The notes under the pieces were generated by a model, which was not told the origin of the DNA, did not search any database, and worked only from the letters and a program-made list of their open reading frames with translations. Shown one piece after another: positions 8,942-17,882 of a stretch of 64,000 nucleotides of DNA (position 1 is the first letter of the stretch; each line of letters starts with the position of its first letter). Origin of the DNA: Paracoccus gahaiensis (lineage in GTDB: Bacteria > Pseudomonadota > Alphaproteobacteria > Rhodobacterales > Rhodobacteraceae); assembly GCF_005048225.1 (NCBI RefSeq), contig NZ_SUNI01000001.1, forward strand, positions 558,001 to 622,000, written 5' to 3'. Both the position numbers and the translations under genes were made by a program.

Positions 8942-9748
8942 GTGACAGCACCCATTGCCCTGACCATCGCCGGCTCGGATTCCGGGGGCGGCGCCGGGAT
9001 CCAGGCGGATCTCAAGACCTTCTCGGCGCTCGGCTGCTATGGTGCCAGCGTCATCACCGCGCTGACCGCCCAGAACACCCGCGCGGTGACGATGATCGAG
9101 CCCGCCAGCCCCGCGATGATCGCGGCGCAGATGGCGGCCGTGCTGGACGATCTGGACGTGGCCGCGATCAAGCTGGGGATGCTGGGCGGGCCGGAGGCCA
9201 TCCGCACCGTTGCCGAGGGGCTGCAAGGCTGCAACCTGCCGCTGGTGCTGGATCCGGTCATGGTCGCCAAGTCCGGCGACACGCTGCTGCCCGACGATGC
9301 CATCGCCACGCTGCGCGACCTGCTGCTGCCCCGCGCCACCTTGCTGACCCCGAACCTGCCCGAGGCCGCGCGCCTGCTGGACACCTCCCCCGCCACGACC
9401 GATGCGCAGATCGCCGAACAGGGCGCGGCGCTGCGGGACCTGGGCGCAAGGGCGGTGCTGATGAAGGGCGGCCATGCGGCGGGGCCGGTCTGCACCGACC
9501 TGCTGGTCACCGCAGAGGGCATCACCCGGCTGAGCGCCCCCCGCCTGCCGACCCGCAACACCCACGGCACCGGCTGCACCCTCTCGGCGGCCATCGCCGC
9601 AGGGCTGGCCCGGGGGCTGGACCTGCCCGAGGCGGTCACCCGCGCCCATCGCTATCTGCAGCGCGCCATCGCTGCGGCGGACGGGCTGAGCGTCGGCTCG
9701 GGCCATGGACCCGTCCATCATTTCCATGCGGTCTGGGCCCATGTCTGA
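8942..9748 (+). CDS. thiD: hydroxymethylpyrimidine/phosphomethylpyrimidine kinase ThiD
   Basis: Bifunctional kinase of 268 residues that converts HMP to HMP-P and HMP-PP for thiamine synthesis. The N-terminus carries [19 protein letters not shown] (residues about 9-27) that binds the pyrimidine, the centre has [11 protein letters not shown], and the C-terminus has the anion hole/ATP motif THGTGCTLS. The GTG at 8942 was chosen because it follows a strong GAGGGGGAG site and gives the usual family length; an in-frame ATG at 8912 would add ten residues and has no such site. First gene of the riboswitch-controlled operon; its last 8 bases overlap thiO. Confidence 0.95.
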   Translation: MTAPIALTIAGSDSGGGAGIQADLKTFSALGCYGASVITALTAQNTRAVTMIEPASPAMIAAQMAAVLDDLDVAAIKLGMLGGPEAIRTVAEGLQGCNLPLVLDPVMVAKSGDTLLPDDAIATLRDLLLPRATLLTPNLPEAARLLDTSPATTDAQIAEQGAALRDLGARAVLMKGGHAAGPVCTDLLVTAEGITRLSAPRLPTRNTHGTGCTLSAAIAAGLARGLDLPEAVTRAHRYLQRAIAAADGLSVGSGHGPVHHFHAVWAHV

Positions 9749-10700
9749 CGTCACCATCATCGGCGCCGGGGTCGCGGGCCTCTTTGCCGCGCATAAGTTG
9801 CTGGGGCGCGGTGTGATCCCGCGCATCCTCGACCGCAACGGCCCGCCGGGGCCCCATGGCTGCTCCTGGTGGGCGGGCGGCATGCTGGCGCCGTGGTGCG
9901 AGGGCGTGACGACCGAGCCCGTCATCACCCGCCTCGGCGCCGCCGCGGCCGATGCATGGGCGGCGATCACCCCGGTCACCCGCCTCGGCACGCTGGTCCT
10001 GGCGCTGGACCGCGACCGGGCCGAGCTGGCGCGCTTTGCCCGCCGCGCCACCGGCCACCAGCCCTGCGACAGCGTTGATCTGGAACCCGACCTGCCCCCC
10101 CGGCAGGGCCTGCATTTTGCCGCCGAGGCGCATCTGGACCCCCGTCGCGCGCTGGCCGACCTGCTGGCCGCACTGGCCGCCCAAGGCATCACCGTCGAAC
10201 GCGCCGAGGCCGAACCCGCCGACATCCCCGGCCCGGTGATCGACGCGCGCGGGCTGGCCGCCGCCCTGCCCGGCCTGCGCCCCGTGCGCGGCGAGATGGC
10301 GATCCTGCACGCGCCCGAGATCACCCTGACGCGGCCCGTCCGCCTGCTGCACCCGCGCCATCCGCTGTACATCGTGCCGCGCGCGGGCGGCCTGTTCATG
10401 CTGGGCGCCACGCAGATCGAAAGCGCCTCGCGCGCCCCCGTCACCGCGCGATCCGTGCTGGAGCTGCTGTCGGCGGCCTATGCGCTGGACCCGCGCTTTG
10501 CGGAAAGCTCGGTGGTGGAGCTGGGCGCCGACCTGCGCCCGGCCTTCCCCGACAACATCCCCCGCGTGACCCTGCGGGGCCGGGTGATCCACCTGAACGG
10601 CCTCTTTCGCCACGGCTATCTGATGGCGCCCGCGCTGGCCGCCCAGGCCGCCGACTACCTGACCACCGGAACCAAGGGAGAGCTGATCCATGAGGATTGA
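9741..10700 (+). CDS. thiO: glycine oxidase ThiO (FAD-dependent)
   Basis: A 319-residue DAAO-type flavoprotein supplying dehydroglycine (iminoacetate) for the thiazole ring in aerobic thiamine synthesis. The dinucleotide motif is [18 protein letters not shown] at residues 4-21, then a second FAD contact [12 protein letters not shown] at about 49-60, which is diagnostic for ThiO. Near the C-terminus, [17 protein letters not shown] is the usual FAD-closing segment. Start at 9741 lies inside the end of thiD (8-base overlap), and the gene overlaps thiS by 11 bases. The use of ThiO instead of ThiH fits an aerobic lifestyle. Confidence 0.93.
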   Translation: MSDVTIIGAGVAGLFAAHKLLGRGVIPRILDRNGPPGPHGCSWWAGGMLAPWCEGVTTEPVITRLGAAAADAWAAITPVTRLGTLVLALDRDRAELARFARRATGHQPCDSVDLEPDLPPRQGLHFAAEAHLDPRRALADLLAALAAQGITVERAEAEPADIPGPVIDARGLAAALPGLRPVRGEMAILHAPEITLTRPVRLLHPRHPLYIVPRAGGLFMLGATQIESASRAPVTARSVLELLSAAYALDPRFAESSVVELGADLRPAFPDNIPRVTLRGRVIHLNGLFRHGYLMAPALAAQAADYLTTGTKGELIHED

Positions 10701-10887
10701 GGTCAACGGAGAGCCACGCGACATCGCCGCCACCACCGTGGAGGGCGCGCTGTCGGAACTGGGCTGGGGGGAGGCCCGCGTCGCCACCGCGCTGAACGGC
10801 GACTTCCTGCCCTCGGCCGCCCGCGCGGACCAGACGTTGCGAGATGGCGACCGGCTGGAAGTGCTGGCCCCGATGCAGGGGGGCTGA
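10690..10887 (+). CDS. thiS: sulfur carrier protein ThiS
   Basis: A 65-residue ubiquitin-like protein ending in the obligatory Gly-Gly (APMQGG). The N-terminus is the typical [12 protein letters not shown] strand pair, and [16 protein letters not shown] closes the fold. Its terminal glycine is adenylated by ThiF and converted to the thiocarboxylate that donates sulfur to ThiG. Overlaps thiO by 11 bases and is followed 4 bases later by thiG. Confidence 0.95.
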   Translation: MRIEVNGEPRDIAATTVEGALSELGWGEARVATALNGDFLPSAARADQTLRDGDRLEVLAPMQGG

Positions 10888-10891
10888 TGCG

Positions 10892-11653
10892 ATGCGCGAC
10901 TTCTATGGCGTGACCCTGCCCGGCGCGATGATGCTCGGGACGGCGCAATACCCCTCACCCACCATCATGGCGGAGGCGTTCGAGGCCAGCAGCGCCTCGG
11001 TCGCCACCGTGTCGCTGCGGCGCGAGGCCGGGGGGGGCCAGGCCTTCTGGGACCTGATCCGGGGGCTGGGCCTGCGCGTGCTGCCCAACACGGCGGGCTG
11101 CCACACCGCGCGCGAGGCCGTCACCACCGCCCGCATGGCCCGCGAGGTCTTCCAGACCGACTGGATCAAGCTGGAGGTGATCGGCCATGCCGACACGCTG
11201 CAACCCGACCCCTTCGGGCTGCTGGAGGCGGCGAAAACCCTCTGTGCCGAGGGGTTCCAGGTCTTCCCCTACACGACCGAGGATCAGGTGCTGGCGCAGC
11301 GGCTGGTCGATGCGGGCTGCCGGGTGCTGATGCCTTGGGGCGCGCCCATCGGGTCGGGCATGGGCCTGAACAACCGCCACGGTCTGCGCAGCCTGCGGGC
11401 GGCCTTTCCCGACATCCCCATGGTCATCGACGCAGGTCTGGGCCTGCCCAGCCACGCGGCGGAAGCGATGGAGATGGGCTTCGACGCCGTCCTTCTGAAC
11501 AGCGCCGTCGCGCAGGCGGGCGATCCGGTCGCCATGGCCCGCGCCTTCGGACTTGCCGTGCAGGCGGGCGCGCTGGCGCGCGACGCCGATCCGATGGGGG
11601 TGCGCGAGATGGGCATGCCCTCGACCCCCCTTCTGGGAAAGGCCTGGCTGTGA
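10892..11653 (+). CDS. thiG: thiazole synthase ThiG
   Basis: A 253-residue TIM-barrel enzyme that joins DXP, dehydroglycine and ThiS thiocarboxylate into thiazole phosphate. The Schiff-base lysine is Lys93 in the strand DWIKLEVIG, followed by [12 protein letters not shown]. Other hallmarks are [13 protein letters not shown] (about 65-77), [14 protein letters not shown] and the phosphate loop [18 protein letters not shown]. Start at 10892 is favoured over the upstream ATG at 10844, which would overlap thiS and add residues with no homology. Its stop overlaps the thiE start as GTGA. Confidence 0.95.
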   Translation: MRDFYGVTLPGAMMLGTAQYPSPTIMAEAFEASSASVATVSLRREAGGGQAFWDLIRGLGLRVLPNTAGCHTAREAVTTARMAREVFQTDWIKLEVIGHADTLQPDPFGLLEAAKTLCAEGFQVFPYTTEDQVLAQRLVDAGCRVLMPWGAPIGSGMGLNNRHGLRSLRAAFPDIPMVIDAGLGLPSHAAEAMEMGFDAVLLNSAVAQAGDPVAMARAFGLAVQAGALARDADPMGVREMGMPSTPLLGKAWL

Positions 11654-12246
11654 TCTTGCCCCGATTCTATCCGATCTTCGACGATGCCGCTTGGCTGGAC
11701 CGCGCCCTGCCCCTGGGCGTGCGTCTGGTGCAGCTGCGGCTGAAGGACCGCGCGGCCCATGATCTGCAGGGCCAGATCCGGCGCGGGCTGGCGATCTGCC
11801 GCGATCACGGCGCCTCGCTGGTCGTGAACGACCACTGGCAGCTGGCCATCGACGAGGGTGCCGACTGGCTGCATCTGGGGCAGGAGGATCTGGACAGCGC
11901 CGACCTGCCCGCCATCCGCCGCGCCGGGCTGCGGCTTGGCATCTCGACCCATGACCATGCCGAGCTGGACCGGGCCTTGGCGCTGGCGCCCGATTACGTG
12001 GCGCTCGGGCCGGTCTATCCGACGATCCTCAAGCAGATGAAATGGCACAGCCAAGGGCTGGCGCGGGTCACCGAATGGAAGGCCCGGGTCGGGGACATCC
12101 CCCTGATCGCCATCGGCGGCATGTCCGTGGACCGCGCGCCCGGCGCCTTCGCGGCGGGGGCGGATGTGGTCTCGGCGGTGACCGACATCACCCTGAACCC
12201 TGACCCCGAGGGGCGGCTGCGGGACTGGCTGGCGGTGACGGCATGA
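11650..12246 (+). CDS. thiE: thiamine-phosphate synthase ThiE
   Basis: A 198-residue TIM-barrel enzyme that couples HMP-PP to thiazole phosphate to make thiamine monophosphate. Recognisable elements are [11 protein letters not shown] (about 24-34), [26 protein letters not shown] (split across the active-site strands), and the phosphate-binding [20 protein letters not shown] near the C-terminus. The GTG start at 11650 forms GTGA with the thiG stop. The frame is open further upstream, but that part is a shadow of thiG. Slightly short of the usual 205-215 residues. Confidence 0.93.
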   Translation: MILPRFYPIFDDAAWLDRALPLGVRLVQLRLKDRAAHDLQGQIRRGLAICRDHGASLVVNDHWQLAIDEGADWLHLGQEDLDSADLPAIRRAGLRLGISTHDHAELDRALALAPDYVALGPVYPTILKQMKWHSQGLARVTEWKARVGDIPLIAIGGMSVDRAPGAFAAGADVVSAVTDITLNPDPEGRLRDWLAVTA

Positions 12247-13208
12247 GCCGCTATGCCCGCCAGATGCCGCAGATCGGCCCCGAGGGGCAGGCCCGGCTGG
12301 CTGCCTCCCACGTCCTGATCGTGGGCGCGGGGGGCTTGGGGTGCCCGGCGCTGCAATATCTGGTGGCGGCGGGGGTGGGGCGGATCACGCTGGTCGATCC
12401 CGACCGGATCGAGGTCACCAACCTGCACCGCCAGCCGCTCTATCGCAGCGACGAGACCGGCCAGTTCAAGGCCAAGGCCGCCGCCGAGGTCATGGCCGCG
12501 CTGAACCCCGAGGTGCAGGTCATCCCCCGCATCGAATGGCTGACCCCGGCCAATGCGCCCGCGCTGGTGGAGGGTGCCGATGCGGTGCTGGATTGCGCCG
12601 ACACCTTTGCCGTCAGCCTGACCCTGTCGGATGCCTGCATCGAGGCGGGCCGGCCGCTGATCTCGGGATCCGCGCTGGACCTCTCGGGCTATGCGCTGGC
12701 CTGCTGCGCGGGGGCGCCCAGCCTGAGGGCGGTGTTTCCCGACCTGCCCCGGCAGGGTGCCAGCTGCGCCACGGCGGGCGTGCTGGGGCCGGTCGTGGGG
12801 ATGATCGGCGCGCTGCAGGCGCAGATGGCGCTTGCGGTGCTGGCCGGGCTGGCCCCCTCGCCGCTCGGGCGCCTGATCAGCATTGATGCGGCCAGCTGGC
12901 GGATGGGCGGCTTCCGCTTCGACGCGGCGCCAGAACCCGAGGCGCCGCTGCCCTTCATCGCCCACAGCCAGATCGCCCCCGGCGATCTGCTGATCGACCT
13001 GCGGGCCGAGGCGCCACCCTTTGCCGGCGCGAGCCATGTCCCGCCCGAGCGCATCGCCGATCTGGACCCCGGCACGGCCCCGCGCGTCGTGCTGGCCTGC
13101 CGCACCGGCCTGCGCGCGCAGAATGCGGGCCAGGTGCTGCAATCGCGCTGGCCGGGGCAGATCGCCCTGCTGGCCCTGACCGATTTCGACCTAGGAGAGA
13201 CCTTGTGA
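12243..13208 (+). CDS. thiF: ThiF/MoeB-type adenylyltransferase fused to a rhodanese domain
   Basis: A 321-residue E1-like enzyme that should adenylate the ThiS C-terminus. Residues 22-45 hold the nucleotide-binding VLIVGAGGLGCPALQYL; DPDRIEVTNLHRQPLY and FKAKAAAEVMAALNP follow. The catalytic-Cys region reads GASCATAGVLGP near residue 178. From about residue 240 there is a C-terminal rhodanese-like domain with an active loop ACRTGLRAQNA, which could deliver persulfide sulfur. Unusually, both CxxC pairs that bind structural zinc in MoeB/ThiF are missing; the first position reads APSLRAVFP. Overlaps thiE (ATGA) and thiY (GTGA). Confidence 0.92.
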   Translation: MSRYARQMPQIGPEGQARLAASHVLIVGAGGLGCPALQYLVAAGVGRITLVDPDRIEVTNLHRQPLYRSDETGQFKAKAAAEVMAALNPEVQVIPRIEWLTPANAPALVEGADAVLDCADTFAVSLTLSDACIEAGRPLISGSALDLSGYALACCAGAPSLRAVFPDLPRQGASCATAGVLGPVVGMIGALQAQMALAVLAGLAPSPLGRLISIDAASWRMGGFRFDAAPEPEAPLPFIAHSQIAPGDLLIDLRAEAPPFAGASHVPPERIADLDPGTAPRVVLACRTGLRAQNAGQVLQSRWPGQIALLALTDFDLGETL

Positions 13209-14152
13209 AAGCGCTGACATTTGCCTTCGCCACGCTGGCCCTGCCCGCCCATGCCCAGACCACTGCTGCCGAAACGGACCTGACCGTCATGCTGGACTGG
13301 TTCGTCAATCCCGACCACGCCCCCATCGTGCTGGCCCAAGAGCTGGGATATTTCTCCGAGGCCGGGCTGGCGGTCGCGCTGGTGACCCCCTCGGACCCCA
13401 ACGATCCGCCGCGCATGGTGGCCGCCGGGCGGGTGGACATCGCCGTCAGCTATCAGCCGCAGCTGCACCTGTCGCGCCATCAGGACCTGCCCGTGACCCG
13501 CGTCGGCACGCTGGTCGAGACGCCGCTGACCTGCCTCGTGGTCCTGGCCGAGAGCGGCATCGAGAGCCCCGCCGATCTGGAAGGCCGCAAGGTGGGCTTC
13601 GCCGTCGCGGGCGTGCAGGAGGTGATGCTGGACGCCATGCTGGCCGAGGGCGGGCTGGCCCCCGATGCGGTCGAGCAGATCAATATCGGCTGGTCGATCT
13701 CTCCGGCGCTGATGTCGGGGCAGGTGGACGGCGTCATCGGCGCCTTCCGCAATTTCGAACTGAATCAGCTGCGGCTGGAGGGGTTCGAGGGGCGGTGCCT
13801 CTACCCCGAGGCGCATGGCATCCCCGCCTATGACGAGCTGATCTACCTGGCCGATCCCGCCCGCATGGACGCCGCCGCGGTGGCCGGGTTCCTGGACGCC
13901 ACCGAACGCGCCACCGCCTTCATCAAGAACGACCCCGAGGCGGCCTGGGACATGTTCTCGGCCACCGCATCGGAATTGCAGACGCCGCTGAACGAGGCCG
14001 CATGGCACGACACTTGGCCGCGCTTTGCCGGCCGCCCTGCCGCGCTGGATGCGGGGCGTTATCTGCGCTTCGAGGCCTTTCTGGCCCAGCAGGGCGCCAC
14101 GCCGGGCGGGCTGCCCTTGTCCGATCTGGCCCTCGACGTGAACGCGCCATGA
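13205..14152 (+). CDS. thiY: HMP-precursor ABC transporter binding protein ThiY
   Basis: A 315-residue periplasmic binding protein of the NMT1/THI5 family with a signal peptide (MKALTFAFATLALPAHA). The mature start TDLTVMLDWFVNPDHAPIVLA matches the ThiY consensus, in which the Trp-Phe-x-Asn-Pro-Asp-His element contacts formylaminopyrimidine. Translation begins at GTG 13205, overlapping the thiF stop as GTGA. With ThiZ and ThiX it would import formylaminopyrimidine-type HMP precursors for the TenA salvage route. Confidence 0.92.
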   Translation: MKALTFAFATLALPAHAQTTAAETDLTVMLDWFVNPDHAPIVLAQELGYFSEAGLAVALVTPSDPNDPPRMVAAGRVDIAVSYQPQLHLSRHQDLPVTRVGTLVETPLTCLVVLAESGIESPADLEGRKVGFAVAGVQEVMLDAMLAEGGLAPDAVEQINIGWSISPALMSGQVDGVIGAFRNFELNQLRLEGFEGRCLYPEAHGIPAYDELIYLADPARMDAAAVAGFLDATERATAFIKNDPEAAWDMFSATASELQTPLNEAAWHDTWPRFAGRPAALDAGRYLRFEAFLAQQGATPGGLPLSDLALDVNAP

Positions 14153-14826
14153 GCGCGCCCGACTATGGCCGGGCCTTCACTCTGTGGCGGCAGGCGGCGG
14201 GGGCGGAATGGGACCGCTATGTGGGCCACGACTTCGTGCGCCAGCTGGCGGCGGGCAGCCTGCCCCGGGACAGCTTCCTGCATTATCTGCAGCAGGATTA
14301 CGTGTTCCTTCTGCATTTCGCGCGCAGCTGGTCGCTGGTCTTCGCCAAGTCCGACCGGCTGTCCGAGATGCGCGCGGCCTCGTCCATCGCGCATGGGCTG
14401 CTGAGCGGCGAGATGCCCCTGCATGTCGAGATCTGCGGAGCCGAGGGGATCACCGAGGCGATGCTGGAACGGACCCCGGAATCGCCTGCGAACATGGCCT
14501 ATACCCGCTATGTGCAGGCGACGGGCTATTCGGGCGACATCCTGGATCTGCTGGCGGCGCTGGCGCCCTGCGTCTTCGGCTATGGCGAGATCGGGCGGGT
14601 GCATGCGGCCAGCGGCGGGCCCTATGGCGACTGGATCGCGACCTATGGCGGGGCGGACTATCAGCGCGTCTGCCACGAGGTCGGCGCCCTGACCGACGCG
14701 GCGCTGGAGGCGCGGCTTGGCCCCGACTGGCCCGCCTTGCCCCGCGCGGCGACGCTGGCGCGGCATTTCACCCAGGCCACGCAGCTGGAGGTCGGGTTCT
14801 GGCAGATGGGGCTGGACCGGACATGA
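14149..14826 (+). CDS. tenA: aminopyrimidine aminohydrolase / thiaminase II TenA
   Basis: A 225-residue helical TenA/THI-4 protein that hydrolyses aminomethyl-pyrimidine to HMP. The active-site Cys lies in [13 protein letters not shown] (about residues 138-150), where family members have Cys-x-x-x-Tyr-x-Glu; [16 protein letters not shown] (about 45-60) supplies the Asp/Tyr wall. The ATG at 14149 overlaps the thiY stop; the ORF is open upstream, but that is a shadow of thiY. Placement between thiY and thiZ ties import of degraded thiamine pyrimidines directly to their hydrolysis. Confidence 0.93.
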   Translation: MSAPDYGRAFTLWRQAAGAEWDRYVGHDFVRQLAAGSLPRDSFLHYLQQDYVFLLHFARSWSLVFAKSDRLSEMRAASSIAHGLLSGEMPLHVEICGAEGITEAMLERTPESPANMAYTRYVQATGYSGDILDLLAALAPCVFGYGEIGRVHAASGGPYGDWIATYGGADYQRVCHEVGALTDAALEARLGPDWPALPRAATLARHFTQATQLEVGFWQMGLDRT

Positions 14827-14841
14827 CGGGAACGGGTGGCA

Positions 14842-14898
14842 GGGGGGCGCTGCCCCCCGTCCTGCGGACTCCCCCCGGGATATTTGTGCCAAGATGAA
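14842..14898 (+). repeat. rhodobacterial-type intergenic element spanning the thiZ start
   Basis: A GC-rich hairpin (GGGGGGCGC with TGCCCCCC) is followed by CCCCCCGGGATATTTGTG and CCAAGATGAA. This order, a Pu/Py-rich hairpin then a CCCGGGATATTT-type block then a short AGATGAA tail, resembles a small dispersed element I know from Rhodobacteraceae intergenic regions. The thiZ start codon at 14894 lies inside its tail. Only one copy with the ATATTT block is seen in this window. Attribution to the dispersed family is from memory. Confidence 0.45.
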
Positions 14899-15604
14899 TG
14901 GAGCGGTGGGGGTCCGGGGGGATCTGTGGCTGAATGCTGCGGTGCTGGCGCGGGGGTTGGAGATTGCGGCTGTGGCCGGGGGGTGGACCTGTCTGATGGG
15001 GGCCTCGGGCGTGGGCAAGTCGACTTTGGGGCGGATGGTGGCGGGATTGCCGGTGGCGGCGCGGCTGGAGGGCGTGCTGCGGGTGCCGGAGGGGCGGGTC
15101 GCGCTGATGGGGCAGTCGGACCAGCTGCTGCCTTGGGCCTCGGCGCTGGCGAATGTCACGCTTGGGGCGCGGCTGCGGGGGGCGCGGCCTGATGTCGCGC
15201 GGGCGCGGGCTCTGCTGGCGGATCTGGGGCTGGCGGGGATGGAGGATCGCCGCCCCGCCGCGCTGTCGGGCGGGCAGCGGCAGCGCGTGGCGTTGGCCCG
15301 CACGCTGATCGAGGATTGCCCGGTGGTGGTTCTGGACGAGCCCTTCTCGGCGCTGGATGCGGCGACGCGGGCGGCGATGCAGGATCTGGCGGCGCGGGCG
15401 CTGGCCGGGCGGACGGTGATCCTGATCACCCATGATCCGCTGGAGGCGGCGCGGCTTGGCGATCGGGCCTATCTGATCGGGGCGGCGGGCAGCCGGGCCT
15501 TGCCCTTGCCGCCCGGTCCCGTCCCCCGCCCGCTGGACGCGCCCGAGGTGCTGGCGGCGCAGGCGGCGCTGTTCGCGGCGCTGTCGGGGACCGGCGCGCC
15601 ATGA
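14894..15604 (+). CDS. thiZ: HMP-precursor ABC transporter ATP-binding protein ThiZ
   Basis: A 236-residue ABC ATPase. Walker A is [11 protein letters not shown] (about residues 35-45), the signature [15 protein letters not shown] is near 130-144, and Walker B/D-loop is [14 protein letters not shown] with the H-loop [13 protein letters not shown]. Start at ATG 14894 is the first Met before homology and lies in an intergenic repeat, with only a weak site upstream (CCAAG). It is the only gene in the thi operon not overlapping its predecessor: 67 bases separate it from tenA. Pairs with ThiX and ThiY. Confidence 0.9.
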   Translation: MNGAVGVRGDLWLNAAVLARGLEIAAVAGGWTCLMGASGVGKSTLGRMVAGLPVAARLEGVLRVPEGRVALMGQSDQLLPWASALANVTLGARLRGARPDVARARALLADLGLAGMEDRRPAALSGGQRQRVALARTLIEDCPVVVLDEPFSALDAATRAAMQDLAARALAGRTVILITHDPLEAARLGDRAYLIGAAGSRALPLPPGPVPRPLDAPEVLAAQAALFAALSGTGAP

Positions 15605-16365
15605 CGGGGAGGCGGTTTCCCGTGCTTGCACGGCGGGGGGCGGGGTTTGCCGTGCTGCCGCTGGTCGTGCTGGCGCTGTGGCAGGCGGTGGTCTGGGCGA
15701 CCGGGGTGCCGCCCTTCATCCTGCCCGGGCCCGGGCGCGTCGGGGCGGCGCTGCTGGCCCATGCGCCGATGCTGGCGGAACATGCGGGCTTCACCCTGGC
15801 CAATCTGGCGATGGGGCTGGCTGTGGGGGTCGCGCTTGGGGTGGTCACGGCGCTGAACCTGGCGCTGTCGCCCGTGGCGCGGCGGCTGATGCGGCCGCTG
15901 CTGGTGGTGGCGCAGGCGGTGCCGGTCTTTGCCTTGGCGCCGGTGGTGACGCTGTGGCTGGGCTATGGCGCGCCGTCCAAGGTGGTGATGGTGGCGCTGG
16001 TCGTCTATTTCCCGGTCACCTCGGTCCTGTTCGATGCGCTGATGCGCCCGCCGCCCGCGCTGGAGGATCTGGCGCGGATGATGCGGGCGCGGCCCCTGCC
16101 CGAGCTGATGCTGATCCGCCTGCCCCATGCGCTGCCCGCGCTTGGGTCGGGGCTGCGGCTGGCCGCCGTGCAGGCGCCCTTTGCGGTGATCATCGGGGAA
16201 TGGGTGGGCTCCAGCCGGGGGTTGGGGCATCTGATGCTGATGGCCAACGGGCGCGGGCAGACGGACCTGATGTTCGCCGCGCTGATGGTGCTGGCGGCGA
16301 TGGGCGTGGCGCTGTTCGCGGGCGCGGGGCTGGTGCAGCGGGCCCTGGAGCAGGGCCGCCCCTGA
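15601..16365 (+). CDS. thiX: HMP-precursor ABC transporter permease ThiX
   Basis: A 254-residue inner-membrane permease with about six hydrophobic helices. [16 protein letters not shown] after the first helix and the EAA loop region [24 protein letters not shown] (about residues 153-176) are typical of the SsuC/ThiX branch. It starts as ATGA over the thiZ stop. Last gene of the thiamine operon: its stop codon sits in the loop of a perfect 11-bp hairpin that ends the transcript. Confidence 0.9.
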   Translation: MTGRRFPVLARRGAGFAVLPLVVLALWQAVVWATGVPPFILPGPGRVGAALLAHAPMLAEHAGFTLANLAMGLAVGVALGVVTALNLALSPVARRLMRPLLVVAQAVPVFALAPVVTLWLGYGAPSKVVMVALVVYFPVTSVLFDALMRPPPALEDLARMMRARPLPELMLIRLPHALPALGSGLRLAAVQAPFAVIIGEWVGSSRGLGHLMLMANGRGQTDLMFAALMVLAAMGVALFAGAGLVQRALEQGRP

Positions 16366-16376
16366 GGGCGGCCCTG
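16351..16376. terminator. convergent terminator hairpin between thiX and metQ
   Basis: CAGGGCCGCCC (16351-16361) pairs perfectly with GGGCGGCCCTG (16366-16376), leaving the tetraloop CTGA, which contains the thiX stop codon. It is followed by GGGGGTCTT. Being symmetrical it can serve both thiX and, from the other side, the metQ transcript ending at 16384. Confidence 0.7.
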
Positions 16377-16383
16377 GGGGGTC

Positions 16384-17172
16384 TTACCAGGAGGTCAGGA
16401 CGGCGCCTTCATAGGTCTCGTCGATGAAGGCCTTCACCTCGGGGCTGTGATAGGCCTCGACCAGGGTCTGGACCCAAGGCTCGGCCTCGCGGCCTTCCTG
16501 CACCACGATGATGTTCACATAGGGGCTGTCGGCCTGTTCCATGGCGATGGAATCGCCCTTGGGCGACAGGCCCGAGGCCAGCGCGTAATTCGTGTTGATG
16601 ATCGCGATATCGGCATCGGCCAGCGTGCGGGGCAGCTGCGCGGCGTCCAGCTCCAGGAAGCGCAGGCCCTTGGGGTTTTCGGCCACGTCCAGCGGGCTGG
16701 GGACCAGGCCCGTGCCCTCGGTCAGGGTGATGAGGCCCAGATCCTGCAGCAGCAGCAGCGCGCGGCCGCCATTCGTGGGGTCGTTGGGGATCGCCACCTG
16801 CGCGCCGTCGGGCAGGTCCTCCATCGAGGTCAGGGCATCGGAATAGATGCCCATCGGCGTGGTGATGGTGGTGCCGACCTCGACCAGACCGAAGCCGCGA
16901 TCGGCGATCTGGTTTTCCAGATAGGGACGGTGCTGGAAGCTGTTGGCATCCAGATCGCCATCCGCCAGCGCCTGGTTCGGCACGACGTAATCCGAGAACT
17001 CGATGACCTCGATGGTGAGGCCCAGGGGGGCGGCCACTTCGGCCACCTTCTCCATGATCTCGCCATGTTCGCCGGGCGAGACGCCGACGGTGATGTCTTC
17101 GGCTAAGGCGGTGGAGGCCATCGCGGCGGTGCCGAGGGCAAGGGCGGAAACGAGGGTTGTCAGACGCAGCAT
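16384..17172 (-). CDS. metQ: methionine ABC transporter binding protein MetQ
   Basis: A 262-residue NlpA/MetQ-family binding protein. The signal peptide MLRLTTLVSALALGTAAMAS ends in ALA-ED without a lipobox cysteine, so it looks periplasmic rather than lipid-anchored, unlike the Escherichia coli protein. Family marks are VGVSPGEHGEIMEKV near residue 30, YVVPNQALADGDLDANSFQH split over the binding cleft, and AIPNDPTNGGRALLLLQ. Start at 17172 is preceded by AAGGA. It lies 35 bases after metI and completes a metNIQ operon for methionine import. Confidence 0.93.
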   Translation of the reverse strand: MLRLTTLVSALALGTAAMASTALAEDITVGVSPGEHGEIMEKVAEVAAPLGLTIEVIEFSDYVVPNQALADGDLDANSFQHRPYLENQIADRGFGLVEVGTTITTPMGIYSDALTSMEDLPDGAQVAIPNDPTNGGRALLLLQDLGLITLTEGTGLVPSPLDVAENPKGLRFLELDAAQLPRTLADADIAIINTNYALASGLSPKGDSIAMEQADSPYVNIIVVQEGREAEPWVQTLVEAYHSPEVKAFIDETYEGAVLTSW

Positions 17173-17207
17173 GGGATTGGTCCTTTCTTGTCTGCGGAAG
17201 GGGAAAC

Positions 17208-17882
17208 TTACAGGCCGCGATTGCGCGGGGCGCGGCGGTCGACACGGGCGGCGATCCATTCGCCAAGCGACTGGACCAGCTGCACCAGCACGATCAGGAT
17301 AACGACCACCGCCGCCATCACCTCGGGCATGAAGCGCTGGTAGCCGTAACGGATGCCCAGATCGCCCAGACCCTGCCCGCCCACGGCCCCGACCATCGCG
17401 GAATAGCCGATCAGGCTGACCACGGCCAGCGTCAGGCCAAGCGTGATGCCGGGCAGCGCCTCGGGGATCAGCACCCGGGCGATGATCTGCAAGGGCGTGG
17501 CGCCCATCGCGCGGGCGGCCTCGATCAGGCCCTGATCGACCTCGCGGATGGCATTTTCCACCAGCCGGGCGATGAAGGGGATCGCGGCCAGCGTCAGCGG
17601 CACCATGGCCGCATTCGTGCCGATCGAGGTGCCGGCGATCAGCCGCGTGAAGGGGATGATCGCCACGACCAGGATGATGAAGGGAACCGAGCGGGTGGCA
17701 TTGACCACCAGCCCCAGGATCTTGTTGATCCAAGGGGCGCCCAGCAGCTCGCCGCGCTGCGAGGTGGCCAGGAACACGCCCAGGGGCAGCCCGCCAAGCG
17801 CGCCCAGTACCGAGGAGACGGCGACCATCCACAGGGTCTGCAGCGTCGCCTCCCACAAAAGGGGGATCAGGTTAGCGGACAT
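17208..17882 (-). CDS. metI: methionine ABC transporter permease MetI
   Basis: A 224-residue permease with five predicted membrane helices, the first at about residues 15-38. The EAA loop REVDQGLIEAARAMGATPLQ (about 125-144) contacts MetN. The gene starts inside the last 11 bases of metN, implying coupled translation, and is followed by metQ after 35 bases. Length is standard for MetI (217-225 residues). Confidence 0.93.
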   Translation of the reverse strand: MSANLIPLLWEATLQTLWMVAVSSVLGALGGLPLGVFLATSQRGELLGAPWINKILGLVVNATRSVPFIILVVAIIPFTRLIAGTSIGTNAAMVPLTLAAIPFIARLVENAIREVDQGLIEAARAMGATPLQIIARVLIPEALPGITLGLTLAVVSLIGYSAMVGAVGGQGLGDLGIRYGYQRFMPEVMAAVVVILIVLVQLVQSLGEWIAARVDRRAPRNRGL

